Of a DNA stretch of 64,000 nucleotides, positions 37,507-52,211 are shown in pieces. Both the position numbers and the translations under genes were made by a program. Numbering within the stretch: position 1 is the first letter of the stretch; every line of letters starts with the position of its first letter. Under the pieces are notes generated by a model. The model was given only the letters and a program-made list of their open reading frames with translations, was not told where the DNA came from and ran no database searches. The stretch lies in the NCBI RefSeq assembly GCF_029227915.1, contig NC_079884.1, forward strand, positions 3,102,001 to 3,166,000. Direction: 5' to 3'. The stretch is from Hydractinia symbiolongicarpus (lineage: Eukaryota; Cnidaria; Hydrozoa; Anthoathecata; Hydractiniidae).

Positions 37507-40500
37507 CCTTATAAATGTGATAAATGAGCCCATTGGACACCAAGGAATAACATTCTTCTTAATTCGACATGATTGCTGGAATTCAGAGAGTACACTAGGC
37601 CCTGCGGTAGCGCTTTATTCAAAAATTGACATAAATAAATCATTTTTTACTGTGGGACCAATCCTAGCCGTTAGTTCGCGCTGAAGAAATACAGACAGTT
37701 TCAAAAACTACATTTCAATGACTTTCTAACGGTTTCAATCCGTTTGAGTTATAACGGTTGCGTCACATATTCGTACCAACATGTATTTAGTGATTTTTTT
37801 CCGATATTACTAAGTTGTATCACTTTTAACAGTGAAACGATTGACTGTGGGACTTAATTGAACTGATTCTGGACTGTGACCTTACAAAAGTGATAAATGA
37901 ACCAATTGGACTCCAAGGTATAACATTCTTCTTAATTTGACATGATTGCTGGAATTCAGCGATTACATTAGGCTCTGTGGAAGCGCTTTATTTAAAAATT
38001 TAGATAAATAACACTTTTCTTACTGTAGGACCAATTCTGGCCGTTAGCACGCGCTGAATAAATAGGAACAGTTTCAAAGACTACATTTCATTGACTTTCT
38101 AGCAGTATAAATTTGTTTTAGTTGTAACGGTTGCGTCACATGTTCGTACCAACATGTATTTAGCGATAGTATTCGGATATTACTAGGTTGCATCACTTTT
38201 AACAGTGAAACGTTTGACTGTGGGACTTAATTGAACTGATTTTGGACTTTGACTTTATAAATGTGGTAAATGAGCCAGTTTGATTACAAGAAATAACATT
38301 CTTCTTCATTTGACATGATTGCTGAAACTCAGCGATTACACTGGGCGCTGCGGTAGCGCTTTATTAAAAAAATAAGATAAATCAGTAATTTTTTTCTGTG
38401 GGACCAATCCTAGCCGTTAGCTCGCGCTGAAGAAGGAGAGACAGTTTCGAAAACTACCTTTCATTGACTTTCTAACGGTGTCAATCCGTTTGAGTTACAA
38501 CTGTAGCGTCACATATTCGTGCCAACATGTATTTAGTGATTTTCTTCCGACATTACTAAAATGTATTGCTTTTAACAGTGAAATGATTCACTGTGGGAAT
38601 TAATAGAACTGATTCTGAACTGTGACCTTATTAATGTGATAAATGAGTCAATTGGACTCCCAGGAATAACATTCTTCTTAATTCGACATGATTGCTGGCA
38701 TTCAGCGATTACATAAGGCTCTGTGGTAGCGCTTTATTTAAAAATTTAGATAAATAAGACTTTTCTTACTGTAGGACCAATCCTGGCCGTTAGCACGCGA
38801 TGAATAAGAAGGATCAGTTCCAAAGACTAAATTTCATTGACTTTCTAGCGGCATAAATCCGTTTGAGTTACAACGGTTGCGTCACATATTCGTACCAACA
38901 TGTATTTAGTGATTTTTCTCCGATATTACTAAGTTGTATCGCTTTTAACAGTGAAACGATTGACTGTGGGACTTAATTGAACTGATTCTGGACTGTGACC
39001 TTACAAATGTGATAAATGAGCCAATTGGACTTCAAGGTATAACATTCTTCTTAATTTGACATGATTGCTGGAATTCAGCGATTACATTAGGCTCTGTGGT
39101 AGCGCTTTATTTAAAGATTTAGATAAATAACACTTTTTTACTGTAGGACCAATCCTGGCCGTTAGCACGCGCTGAATAAATAGGAACAGTTTCAAAGACT
39201 ACATTTCATTGACTTTCTAGCAGTATAAATCTGTTTGAGTTGTAACGGTTGCGTCACATGTTCGTACCAACATGTATTTAGCGATAGTATTCGGATATTA
39301 CTAGGTTGCATCGCCTTTAACAGTGAAACGATTGACTGTGGGACTTAATTGAACTGATTTTGGCCTTTGACCTTATAAATGTGATAAATGATCCAGTTTG
39401 ACTACAAGAAATAACATTCTTCTTAACTTGACATGATTGCTGAAACTCAGCGATTACACTGGGCGCTGCGGTAGCGCTTTATTACAAAAATAAGATAAAT
39501 AAGTCATTTTTTTCTGTGGGACCAATCCTAGCCGTTAGCTCGCGCTGAAGAAGTAGAGACAGTTTCGAAAACTACCTTTCATTGACTTTCTAACGGTGTC
39601 AATCCGTTTGAGTTACAACTGTAGCGTCACATATTCGTGCCAACATGTATTTAGTGATTTTTTTCCGATATTACTAAGTTGTATCGCTTTTAGCAGTGAA
39701 ACGATTGACTTTGGGACTTAATTGAACTGATTCTGGACTGTGACCTTACAAATGTTATAATTGAGCCAATTGGACTCCAAGGTATAACATTCTTCCTAAT
39801 TTGACTTGATTGCTGGAATTCAGCGATTACATTAGGCTCTGTGGTAGCGCTTTATTTAAAAATTTAAATAAATAAGAATTTTCTTACTGTAGGACCAATC
39901 CTGGCCGTTAGCACGCGCTGAATAAATAGGATCGGTTCCAAAGACTAAATTTCATTGACTTTCTAACGGCATAAATCCGTTTGAGTTACAACGGTTGCGT
40001 CACATATTCGTACCAACATGTACTTAGCGATAGTAATTGGATATTACTAGGTTGCACCGTTTTTAACAGTGACACGATTGACTGTGGGACTTATTTGAAC
40101 TGATTCTGGACTGTGACCTTATAAATGTGATAAATGAGCCCATGGACACCAAGGAATAACATTCTTCTTAATTCGACATGATTGCTGGAATTCAGAGAGT
40201 ACACTAGGCCCTGTGGTAGCGCTTTATTCAAAAATTGAGATAAATAAATTATCTTTTACTGTGGGACCAATCCTAGCCGTTAGTTCGCACTGAAGGAATA
40301 CAGACAGTTTCAAAAACTACATTTCAATGACTTTCTAACGGTGTCAATCCGTTTGAGTTACAACTGTAGCGTCACATATTCGTGCCAACATGTATTTAGT
40401 AATTTTCTTCCGATATTACTAAAATGTATTGCTTTTAACAGTGAAACGATTCACTGTGGGACTTAATTGAACTGATTCTGGACTGTGACCTTACAAATGT

Positions 40501-43500
40501 AATAAATGAGCCAATTGGACTCCAAGGTATAACATTCTTCTTAATTTGACATGATTGCTGGAATTCAGCGATTACATTAGGCTCTCTGGTAGCGCTTTAT
40601 TTAAAATTTTAGATCAATAAGACTTTTCTTACTGGTGGACCAATCCTGGCCGCTAGCACTCGCTGAATAAATAGGATCTGTTCCAAAGACTAAATTTCAT
40701 TAACTTTCTAGCGGCATAAATCCGTTTGAGTTACAACGGTTGCGTCACATATTCGTACCAACATGTATTTAGCGATAGTATTCGGATATTACTAGGTTGC
40801 ATCACTTTTAACAGTGAAACGTTTGACTGTGGGACTTATCTGAATTGATTTTGGACTTTGACCTTATAAATGTGATAAATGAGCCAGTTTGACTACAAGA
40901 TATAACATTCTTCTTAACTTGACATGATTGCTGAAACTCAGCAATTACACTGGGCGCTGCGGTAGCGCTTTATTACAAAAATAAGATAAATAAGTCATTT
41001 TTTTCTGTGGGACCAATTCTAGCCGTTAGCTCGCGCTGAAGAAGTAGAGACAGTTTCGAAAACTACCTTTCATTGACTTTCTAACAGTGTCAATCCGTTT
41101 GAGTTACAACTGTAGCGTCACATATTCGTGCCAACATGTATTTAGTGATTTTTTTCCGATATTACTAAGTTGTATCGCTTTTAGCAGTGAAACGATTGAC
41201 TTTGGGACTTAATTGAACTGATTCTGGACTGTGACCTTACAAATGTTATAAATGAGCCAATTGGACTCCAAGATATAACATTCTTCCTAATTTGACATGA
41301 TTGCTGGAATTCAGCGATTACATTAGGCTCTGTGGTAGCGCTTTATTTAAAAATTTAAATAAATCAGAATTTTCTTACTGCAGGACCAATCTAGGCCGTT
41401 AGCACGCGCTGAATAAATAGGATCGGTTCCAAAGACTAAATTTCATTGACTTTCTAACGGCATAAATCCGTTTGAGTTACAACGGTTGCGTCACATATTC
41501 GTACCAACATGTACTTAGCCATAGTATTCGGATATTACTAGGTTGCACCGTTTTTAACAGTGACACGATTGGCTGTGGGACTTAATTGGACTGATTCTGG
41601 ACTGTGACCTTATAAATGTGATAAATGAGCCCATTGGACACCAAGGAATAACATTCTTCTTAATTTGACATGATTGCTGGAATTCAGAGAGTACACTAGG
41701 CCCTGCGGTAGCGCTTTATTCAAAAATTGACATAAATAAATTATTTTTTACTGTGGGTCCAATTCTAGCCGTTAGTTCGCGCTGAAGAAATACAGACAGT
41801 TTCAAAAACTACATTTCAATGACTTTCTAACGGTGTCAATCCGTTTGAGTTATAACGGTTGCGTCACATATTCGTACCAACATGTATTTAGTGATTTTTT
41901 TCCGATATTACTAAGTTGTATCACTTTTAACAGTGAAACGATTGACTGTGGGACTTAATTGAACTGATTCTGGACTGTGACCTTACAAAAGTGATAAATG
42001 AACCAATTGGACTCCAAGGTATAACATTCTTCTTAATTTGACATGATTGCTGGAATTCAGCGATTACATTAGGCTCTGTGGTAGCGCTTTATTTAAAAAT
42101 TTAGATAAATAACACTTTTCTTACTGTAGGACCAATTCTGGCCGTTAGCACACGCTGAATAAATAGGAACAGTTTCAAAGACTACATTTCATTGACTTTC
42201 TAGCAGTATAAATTTGTTTTAGTTGTAACGGTTGCGTCACATGTTCGTACCAACATGTATTTAGCGATAGTATTCGGATATTACTAGGTTGCATCACTTT
42301 TAACAGTGAAACGTTTGACTGTGGGACTTAATTGAACTTATTTTGGACTTTGACTTTATAAATGTGGTAAATGAGCCAGTTTGACTACAAGAAATAACAT
42401 TCTTCTTAATTTGACATGATTGCTGAAACTCAGCGATTACACTGGGCGCTGCGGTAGCGCTTTATTAAAAAAATAAGATAAATAAGTCATTTTTTTCTGT
42501 GGGACCAATCCTAGCCGTTAGCTCGCGCTGAAGAAGGAGAGACAGTTTCGAAAACTACCTTTCATTGACTTTCTAACGGTGTCAATCCGTTTGAGTTACA
42601 ACTGTAGCGTCACATATTCGTGCCAACATGTATTTAGTGATTTTCTTCCGACATTACTAAAATGTATTGCTTTTAACAGTGAAACGATTCACTGTGGGAA
42701 TTAATAGAACTGATTCTGGACTGTGACCTTATTAATGTGATAAATGAGTCAATTGGACTCCAAGGAATAACATTCTTCTTAATTCGACATGATTGCTGGC
42801 ATTCAGCGATTACATAAGGCTCTGTGGTAGCGCTTTATTTGAAAATTTAGATAAATAAGACTTTTCTTACTGTAGGACCAATCCTGGCCGTTAGCACGCG
42901 CTGAATAAGAAGGATCAGTTCCAAAGACTAAATTTCATTGACTTTCTAGCGGCATAAATCCGTTTGAGTTACAACGGTTGCGTCACATATTCGTACCAAC
43001 ATGTATTTAGTGATTTTTTTCCGATATTACTAAGTTGTATCGCTTTTAACAGTGAAACGATTGACTGTGGGACTTAATTGAACTGATTTTGGCCTTTGAC
43101 CTTATAAATGTGATAAATGATCCAGTTTGACTACAAGAAATAACATTCTTCTTAATTTGACATGATTGCTGATACTCAGCGATTACACTGGGCGCTGTGG
43201 TAGCGCTTTATTAAAAAAATAAGATAAATAAGCCATTTTTTTCTGTGGGACCAATCCTAGCCGTTAGCTCGCGCTGAAGAAGTAGAGACAGTTTCGAAAA
43301 CTACCTTTCATTGACTTTCTAACGGCGTCAATCCGTTTGAGTTACAACTGTCGTGTCACATATTCGTGCCAACATGTATTTAGTTATTTTTTTCCGATAT
43401 TACTAAGTTGTATCGCTTTTAGCAGTGAAACGATTGACTTTGGGACTTAATTAAACTGATTCTGGACTGTGACCTTACAAATGTTATAAATGAGCCAATT

Positions 43501-43632
43501 GGACTCCAAGGTATAACATTCTTCTTAATTTGACATGATTGCTGGAATTTCGCGATTACATTAGGCTCTGTGGTAGCGCTTTATTTAAAATTTTAAATCA
43601 ATGAGACTTTTCTTACTGTGGGACCAATCCTG
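35429..43632. repeat. 11-mer HOR (about 4,101-4,102 bp), two copies
   Basis: Unit pairs 35429/39531, 37667/41768, 38040/42141, 38413/42514, 38786/42887 and 39158/43260 are 4,101-4,102 bp apart. Private shared variants include AATTTGTTTTAGTTGTAACGG (38111/42212), GAAGAAGGAGAGACAG, CTTTGACTTTATAAATGTGG and GAATAAGAAGGATCAG. The shortfall from 4,103 bp comes from single-base deletions in the units at 38786 (CACTTTTTTACTG) and 39904 (GAGCCCATGGACACC). The first six units of each copy are the hexamer described above, so this is an HOR within an HOR. Confidence 0.85.
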
Positions 43633-45124
43633 GCCGTTAGCACTCGCTGAATAAATAGAATCTGTTCCAAAGGCTACATTTCATTGACTTTCTAGCGGCA
43701 TAAATCCGTTTGAGTTACAACGGCTGCGTCACATATTCGTACCAACATGTATTTAGCGATAGTATTCGGATATTACTAGGTTGCATCACTTTTAACAGTG
43801 AAACGTTTGACTGTGGGACTTAATTGAACTGATTTTGGACTTTGACTTTATAAATGTGGTAAATGAGCCAGTTTGACTACAAGAAATAACATTCTTCTTA
43901 ATTTGACATGATTGCTGGAACTCAGCGATTACACTGGGCGCTGCGGTAGCGCTTTATTAAAAAAATAAGATAAATAAGTCATTTTTTTCTGTGGGACCAA
44001 TCCTAGCCGTTAGCTCGCGCTGAAGAAGGAGAGACAGTTTCGAAAACTACCTTTCATTGACTTTCTAACGGTGTCAATCCGTTTGAGTTACAACTGTAGC
44101 GTCACATATTCGTGCCAACATGTATTTAGTGATTTTCTTCCGACATTACTAAAATGTATTGCTTTTAACAGTGAAACGATTCACTGTGGGAATTAATAGA
44201 ACTGATTCTGGACTGTGACCTTATTAATGTGATAAATGAGTCAATTGGACTCCAAGGAATAACATTCTTCTTAATTCGACATGATTGCTGGCATTCAGCG
44301 ATTACATAAGGCTCTGTGGTAGCGCTTTATTTGAAAATTTAGATAAATAAGACTTTTCTTACTGTAGGACCAATCCTGGCCGTTAGCACGCGCTGAATAA
44401 GAAGGATCAGTTCCAAAGACTAAATTTCATTGACTTTCTAGCGGCATAAATCCGTTTGAGTTACAACGGTTGCGTCACATATTCGTACCAACATGTATTT
44501 AGCGATAGTATTCGGATATTACTAGGTTGCATCGCCTTTAACAGTGAACCGCTTGACTGTGGGACTTAATTGAACTGATTTTGGCCTTTGACCTTATAAA
44601 TGTGATAAATGATCCAGTTTGACTACAAGAAATAACATTCTTCTTAATTTGACATGATTGCTGATACTCAGCGATTACACTGGGCGCTGTGGTAGCGCTT
44701 TATTAAAAAAATAAGATAAATAAGCCATTTTTTTCTGTGGGACCAATCCTAGCCGTTAGCTCGCGCTGAAGAAGTAGAGACAGTTTCGAAAACTACCTTT
44801 CATTGACTTTCTAACGGCGTCAATCCGTTTGAGTTACAACTGTCGCGTCACATATTTGTGCCAACATGTATTTAGTTATTTTTTTCCGATATTACTAAGT
44901 TGTATCGCTTTTAGCAGTGAAACGATTGACTTTGGGACTTAATTAAACTGATTCTGGACTGTGACCTTACAAATGTTATAAATGAGCCAATTGGACTCCA
45001 AGGTATAACATTCTTCCTAATTTGACATGATTGCTGGAATTCAGCGATTACATTAGGCTCTGTGGTAGCGCTTTATTTAAAAATTTAGATAAATAAGACT
45101 TTTCATACTGTAGGACCAATCCTG
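42350..45124. repeat. Tetramer HOR, two copies of 1,492 bp with a converted patch
   Basis: Unit pairs 42514/44006, 42887/44379 and 43260/44752 are exactly 1,492 bp apart. They share GAAGAAGGAGAG, TATTTGAAAATTTAG, GAATAAGAAGGATC, GATCCAGTTTGACTAC, AACGGCGTCAATCC and TTTAGTTATTTTTTTCC. Within 42887/44379 a short internal patch differs: near 43,005-43,080 it reads GTGATTTTTTTCCG...ATCGCTTTTAAC, while 44,497-44,570 reads GCGATAGTATTCGG...ATCGCCTTTAAC with GTGAACCGC. Both flanks match, so the patch looks like local conversion from another monomer type. Confidence 0.82.
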
Positions 45125-48100
45125 GCCGTTAGCACGCGCTGAATAAATAGGATCAGTTCCAAAGACTAAATTTCATTGACTCTCTAACGGCATAAATCCG
45201 TTTGAGTTACAACGGTTGCGTCACATATTCGTACCAACATGTACTTAGCGATGGTATTCGGATATTACTAGGTTGCACCGTTTTTAACAGTGACACGATT
45301 GACTGTGGGACTTAATTGAACTGATTCTGGACTGTGTCCTTATAAATGTGATAAATGAGCCCATTGGACTCCAAGGAATAACATTCTTCTTAATTCGACA
45401 TGATTGCTGGAATTTAGCGAGTACACTAGGCCCTGTGGTAGCGCTTTATTCAAAAATTTAGATAAATAAATCATTTTTTACTGTGGGACCAATCCTAGCT
45501 GTTAGTTCGCGCTGAAGAAATGCAGACAGTTTCAAAAACTACATTTCAATGACTTTCTAACGGGGTCAATCCGTTTGAGTTACAACGGTTGCGTCACATA
45601 CTCGTACCAACATGTATTTAGTGATTTTCTTCCGATATTACTAAGTTGTATTGCTTTTAACAGTGAAACGATTGACTGTGGGAATTAATTGAACTGATTC
45701 TGGACTGTGACCTCATAAATGTGATAAATGAGTCAATTGGTCTCCAAGCAATTACATTCTTCTTAATTTGACATGATTGCTGGAATTCAGCGATTACATT
45801 AGGCTCTGTGGTAGCGCTTTATTTAAAATTTTAGATAAATAAGACTTTTCTTACTGTGGGACCAATCCTGGCCGTTGGCACTCGCTGAATAAATAGGATC
45901 TGTTCCAAAGACTACACTTCATTGACTTTCTAGCGGCATAAATCCGTTTGAGTTACAACGGTTGCGTCACATATTCGTACCAACATGTATTTAGCGATAG
46001 TATTCGGATAATACTAGGTTGCATCACTTTTAACAGTGAAACGTTTGACTGTGGGATTTAATTGAACTTATTTTCGACTTTGACCTTATAAATGTGATAA
46101 ATGAGCCAGTTTGACTACAAGAACTAACATTCTTCTTAATTTGACATGATTGCTGGAACTCAGCGATTACACTGGGCGCCGTGGTAGCGCTTTATTAAAA
46201 AATTAAGAAAAATAAGTCATCCTTTACTGTGGGACCAATCCTAGCCGTTAGTTCGCGCTGAAGAAATAGAGACAGTTTCAAAAACTACATTTCATTGATT
46301 TTCTAACGGTATCAAGCCGTTTGAGTTACAACGGTTGCGTCACATATTCGTACCAACATGTATTTAGTGATTTTTTTCCGATATTACTAAGTTGTATCGC
46401 TTTTAACAGTGAAACGATTGACTTTGGGACTTAATTGAACTGATTCTGGACTGTGACCTTACAAATGTTATAAATGAGCCAATTGGAGTCCAAGGTACAA
46501 CATTCTTCTTAATTTTACATGATTGCTGGAATTCAGCGATTACATTAGGCTCTGTGGTAGCGCTTTATTTAAAATTTTAGATAAATAAGACCTTTCTTAC
46601 TGTGGGACCAATCCTGGCCATTAGCACTCGCTGAATAAATAGGATCTGTTCCAAAGACTACATTTCATTGACTTTCTAGCGGCATAAATCCGTTTGAGTT
46701 AAAACGGTTGCGTCACATATTCGTACCAACATGTATTTAGCGATAGTATTCGGATAATACTAGGTTGCATCACTTTTAACAGTGAAACGTTTGACTGTGG
46801 GACTTAATTGAACTGATTTTGGACTTTGAGCTTATAAATGTGATAAATTAGCCAGTTTGACTACAAGAACTAACATTCTTCTTAATTTGACATAATTGCT
46901 GGAACTCAGCGATTACACTGGGCGCCGTGGTAGCGCTTTATTAAGAAATTAAGAATAATAAGTCATTCTTTACTGTGGTACCAATCCTAGCCGTTAGTTC
47001 GCGCTGAAGAAATAGAGACAGTTTCAAAAACTACATTTCATTGATTTTCTAACGGTGTCAATCCGTTTGAGTTACAACGGTTGCGTCACATATTCGTACC
47101 AACATGTAATTAGTGATTTTTTTCCGATATTACTAAGTTGTATCGCTTTTAACAGTGAAACGATTGACTTTGGGACTTAACTGAACTGATTCTGGACTGT
47201 GACCTTACAAATGTTATAAATGAGCCAATTGGACTCCAAGGTATAACATTCTTCTTAATTTGACATGATTGCTGGAATTCAGCGATTACATTGGGCTCTG
47301 TGGTAGCGCTTTATTTAAAAATTTAGATAAATAAGACTTTTCTTACTGTAGGACCAATCCTGGCCGTTAGCACGCGCTGAATAAATAGGATCAATTCCAA
47401 AGACTAAATTTCAGTGACTTTCTAACGGCATAAATCCGTTTGAGCTACAACGGTTGCGTCACATATTCGTACCAACATGTATTTAGTGATTTTCTTCCGA
47501 TATTACCAAGTTGTATTGCTTTTAACAGTGAAACGATTGACTGTGGGAATTAATTGAAATAATTCTGGACTGTGACCTCATAAATGTGATAAATGAGCCA
47601 ATTGGTCTCCAAGCATTTACATTCTTCTTAATTTGACATGATTGCTGGAATTCAGCGATTACATTAGGCTCTGTGGTGGCGCTTTATTTAAAATTTTAGA
47701 TAAATAAGACTTTTCTTACTGTGGGACCAATCCTGGCCGTTAGCACTCGCTGAATAAATAGGATCTGTTCCAAAGACTACATTTCATTGACTTTCCAGCG
47801 GCATAAATCCGTTTGAGTTACAACGGTTGCGTCACATATTCGTACCAACATGTATTTAGCGATAGTATTCGGATAATACTAGGTTGCATCACTTTTAACA
47901 GTGAAACGATTGACTGTGGGACTTAATTGAACTGATTTTGGACTTTGACCTTATAAATGTGATAAATTAGCCAGTTTGACTACAAGAACTAACATTCTTC
48001 TTAATTTGACATGATTGGTGGAACTCAGCGATTACACTGGGCGCCGTGGTAGCGCTTTATTAAAAAATTAAGAAAAATAAGTCATTCTTTACTGTGGGAC

Positions 48101-48854
48101 CAATCCTAGCCGTTAGTTCGCGCTGAAGAAATAGAGACAGTTTCAAAAACTACATTTCAATGACTTTCTAACGGTGTCAATCCGTTTGAGTTACAACGGT
48201 TGCGTCACATATTCGTACCAACATGTATTTAGTGATTTTTTTCCGATATTACTAAGTTGTATCGCTTTTAACAGTGAAACAATTGACTTTGGGACTTAAT
48301 TGAACTGATTCTGGACTGTGACCTTACAAATGTTATAAATGAGCCAATTTTACTCCAAGGTATAACATTCTTCTTAATTTGACATGATTGCTGGAATTCA
48401 GCAATTACATTGGGCTCTGTGGTAGCGCTTTATTTAAAAATTTAGATAAATAAGACTTTTCTTACTGTAGGACCAATCCTGGCCGTTAGCACGCGCTGAA
48501 TAAATAGGATCAGTTCCAAAGACTAAATTTCATTGACTTTCTAACGGCTTAAATCCGTTTGAGCTACAACGGTTGCGTCACATTTTCGTACCAACATGTA
48601 CTTAGCGATAGTATTCGGATATTACTAGGTTGCACCGTTTTTAACAGTGACACGATTGACTGTGGGACTAAATTGAACTGATTCTGGACTGTGACCTTAT
48701 AAATGTGATAAATGAGCCCATTGGACTCCAAGGAATAACATTCTACTTAGTTCGACATGATTGCTGGAATTCAGCGAGTACACTAGGCCCTGTGGTAGCG
48801 CTTTATTCAAAAATTTCGATAAATAAATCATTTTTTACTGTGGGACCAATCCTA
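45125..48854. repeat. Four-type mosaic (P-Q-R-S) with repeated R-S dimers
   Basis: By sequence type the units read P (45125), Q (45498), R (45871), S (46244), R (46617), S (46990), P/Q hybrid (47363), R (47736), S (48109), P (48482). R units begin GCACTCGC with GATCTGTTCC and share CGGATAATACTAGG. S units begin TTCGCGCTG with AAATAGAGACAG. P units begin CACGCGCTG with GATCAATTCC or GATCAGTTCC. The order suggests a tetramer in which an R-S dimer (746 bp) was duplicated and a P-Q pair was fused. Confidence 0.72.
47363..47735. repeat. Hybrid monomer: P-type left, Q-type right
   Basis: It starts as P (GCACGCGCTG, GATCAATTCC, CGGCATAAATCCG, GAGCTACAACGG). From GTGATTTTCTTCCG onward it becomes Q (TTGTATTGC, ACCTCATAAATG, GGTCTCCAAGCA, TTACATTC). 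It stays exactly 373 bp, so one monomer was lost relative to P-Q without any change of phase. Confidence 0.75.
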
Positions 48855-51800
48855 GACGTTAGTTCGCGCTGAAGAAATACAGACAGTTTCAAAAACTACA
48901 TTTCAATGACTTTCTAACGGGGTCAATCCGTTTGAGTTACAACGGTTGCGTCACTTATTCGTACCAACATGTATTTAGTGATTTTGTTCCGATATTACTA
49001 AGTTGTATTGGTTTTAACAGTGAAGCGATTGACTGTGGGACTTCATTGAAGTAACTTTGGACTGTGTCCTGATAAATGTGATAAATGAGACAATTGGACT
49101 CCTAGGAATAACATTCTTCTTAATTTGATATGATTGCTGGAATTCAGCGATTACATTAGGCTCTGTGGTAGCGCTTTATTTAAAAATTTAGATAAATGAA
49201 TCATTTTTTACTGTGGGACCAATCCTAGCCGTTAGTTCGTATTGAAGAAATAGGATCAGTTTCAAAAACTACATTTCATTGATTTTCTAACGGTGTCAAT
49301 CCGTTTGAGTTACAACGGTTGCGTCACTTATTCGTACCAACATGTATTTAGTGATTTTGTTCCGATATTACTAAGTTGTACCGGTTTTAACAGTGAAGCG
49401 GTTGACTGTGGGACTTAATTGAAGTAACTTTGGACTGTGACCTGATAAATGTGATAAATGAGACAATTAGACTCCAAGGAATAACATTCTTCTTAATTTG
49501 ATATAATTGCTGGAATTCAGCGATTACATTAGGCTCTGTGGTAGCGCTTTATTTAAAAATTTAGATAAATGAATCATTTTTTACTGTGGGACCAATCCTA
49601 GCCGTTAGTTCGCATTGAAGAAATACAGACAGTTTCAAAAACTACATTTCATTGACTTTCTATCGGGACCAATCCGTTTGAGTTACAACGGTTGCGTCAC
49701 ATATTCGTACTAACATGTATTTAGTGATTTTCTTCCGATATTACTAAGTTGCATTGCTTTTACCAGTGAAACGATTGACTGTGGGATTTAATTGAACTGA
49801 TTCTGGAATGTCACCTTATAGATGTGATAAATGAGCCAATTGGACTCCAAGGAATAACATTCTTCTTAATTTGATATGATTGCTGGAATTCAGCGATTAC
49901 CTTAGGCTCTGTGGTAGCGCTTTATTTAAAAATTTAGATAAATAAATCATTTTTTACTGTGGGACCAATCCTAGCCGTTAGTTCGCGCTGAAGAAATACA
50001 GACAGTTTCAAAAACTACATTTCATTGACTTTCTATCGGGACCAATCCGTTTGAGTTACAACGGTTGCGTCACATATTCGTACCAACATGTATTTAGTGA
50101 TTTTTTTCCGATATTACCAAGTTTTATCGGTTTTAACAGTGAAGCGATTGACTGTGGGACTTAACTGAACTAACTTTGGACTGTGACCTGATAAATGTGA
50201 TAAATGAGCCAATTGGTCTCCAAGCAATTACATTCTTCTTAATTTGACATGATTGCTGGAATTCAGCGATTACATTAGGCTCTATGGTAGTGCTTTATTT
50301 AAAAAATTTAGATAAATAAGATTTTCTTACTGTGGGACCAATCCTGGCCGTTAGCACGGGCTGAATAAATAGGATCAGTTTCAAAAACTACATTTCATTG
50401 ACTTTCTATCGGGACCAATCCGTTTGAGTTACAACGGTTGCGTCACATATTCGTACTAACATGTATTTAGTGATTTTTTTCCGATATTACTAAGTTGCAT
50501 TGCTTTTAACAGTGAAGCGATTGACTGTGGGATTTAATTGAAGTAACTTTGGACTGTGACCTGATAAATGTGATAAATGAGACAATTGGACTCCAAGGAA
50601 TAACATTCTTCTTAATTTGACATGATTGCTGGAATTCAGCGATTACCTTAGGCTCTGTGGTAGCGTTTTATTTAAAAATTTAGATAAATAAATCATTTTT
50701 TACTGTGGGACCAATCCTAGCCGTTAGTTCGCGCTGAAGAAATACAGACAGTTTCAAAAACTAAATTTCATTGACTTTCTAGCGGCATAAATCCGTTTGA
50801 GTTACGACGGTTTCGTCACTTATTCGTACCAACATGTATTTAGTGATTTTGTTCCGATATTACTAAGTTGTATTGCTTTTAACAGTGAAACGATTGGCTG
50901 TGGGAATTAATTGATCTGATTCTGGAATGTGACCTTATAAATGTGATAAATGAGCCAATTGGTCAACAAGGAATAACATTTTTCTTAATTTGACATGATT
51001 GCTGAAATTCAGCGATTACATTAGGCTCTGTGGTAGCGCTTTATTTAAAAATTTAAATAAATAAGACTTTTCTTACTGTGGGACCAATCCTGGCCGTTAG
51101 CACGGGCTGAATAAATAGGATCAGTTCCAAAGACTACATTACATTGAATTTCTAGCGGCATAAATCCGTTTGAGTTACAACGGTTGCGTCACATATTCGT
51201 ACCAACATGTATTTAGCGATAGTATTCGGATATTACTAGGTTGCATCGCTTTTAACAGTGAAACGTTTGACTGTGGGAATTAATTGAACTGATTTTTGTC
51301 TTTGACCTTATAAATGTGATAAATGAGCCAGTTTGACTACAAGAACTAACATTCTTCTGAATTTGACATGATTGCTGGAACTCAGCGATTACACTGGGCG
51401 CTGAGGTAGCGCTTTATTAAAAAATTAGGATAAATATGTCATTTTTTACTGTGGGACCAATCCTAGCCGTTAGTTCGCGTTGAAGAAATAGAGACAGTTT
51501 CAAAAACTACATTTCATTGATTTTTTAACGGTGTCAATCCGTTTGAGTTACAACGGTTGCGTTACATATTCGTACCAACATGTACTTAGCGGTAGTAATC
51601 AGATATTACTAGGTTGCACCGCTTTTAACAGTGAAACGATTGACTGTGGGACTTAATTGAACTGATTCTGGACTGTGACCTTATAAATGTGATAAATGAG
51701 CCAATTGGACTCCAAGGAATAACATTCTTCTGAATTTGACATGATTGCTGGAACTCAGCGATTACACTGGGCGCTGTGGTAGCGCTTTATTAAAAAATTA

Positions 51801-52211
51801 AGATAAATAAATCATTTTTTTCTGTGGAACCAATCCTGGCCGTTAGTTCGTGTTGAAGAAATAGAGACAGTTTCAAAAACTACATTTCATTGATTTTCTA
51901 ACGGTGTCAATCCGTTTTAGTTACAACGGTTGCGTCACATATTCGTACCAACATGTATTTAGTAAATTTCTTCCGATATTACTAAGTTGCATTGCTTTTA
52001 ACACTGAAACGATTGACTGTGGGATTTAATTGAACTGATTCTGGAATGTGACTTTATAAATGTGATAATTGAGCCAATTGGTCTCCAAGGAATAACATTC
52101 TTCTTAATTTGACATGATTGCTGGAATTCAGCGATTACATTAGGCTCTGTGGTAGCGCTTTATTTAAAATTTTAGATAAATAAGACTTTTCTTACTGTGG
52201 GACCAATCCTG
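48855..52211. repeat. Satellite stretch carrying the divergent GAAGCG / TAACTTTGG subfamily
   Basis: Unit starts are 48855, 49228, 49601, 49974, 50347, 50720, 51093, 51466 and 51839, all 373 bp. Several carry a linked set of changes in the centre: CAGTGAAGCG instead of CAGTGAAACG, TTGAASTAACTTTGGAC instead of TTGAACTGATTCTGGAC, and GACCTGATAAATG instead of GACCTTATAAATG. These appear near 49018, 49390, 50136 and 50508, and again as single units near 53490 and 56842. Other units carry CTATCGGGACC. No single HOR period is clear. Confidence 0.75.
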
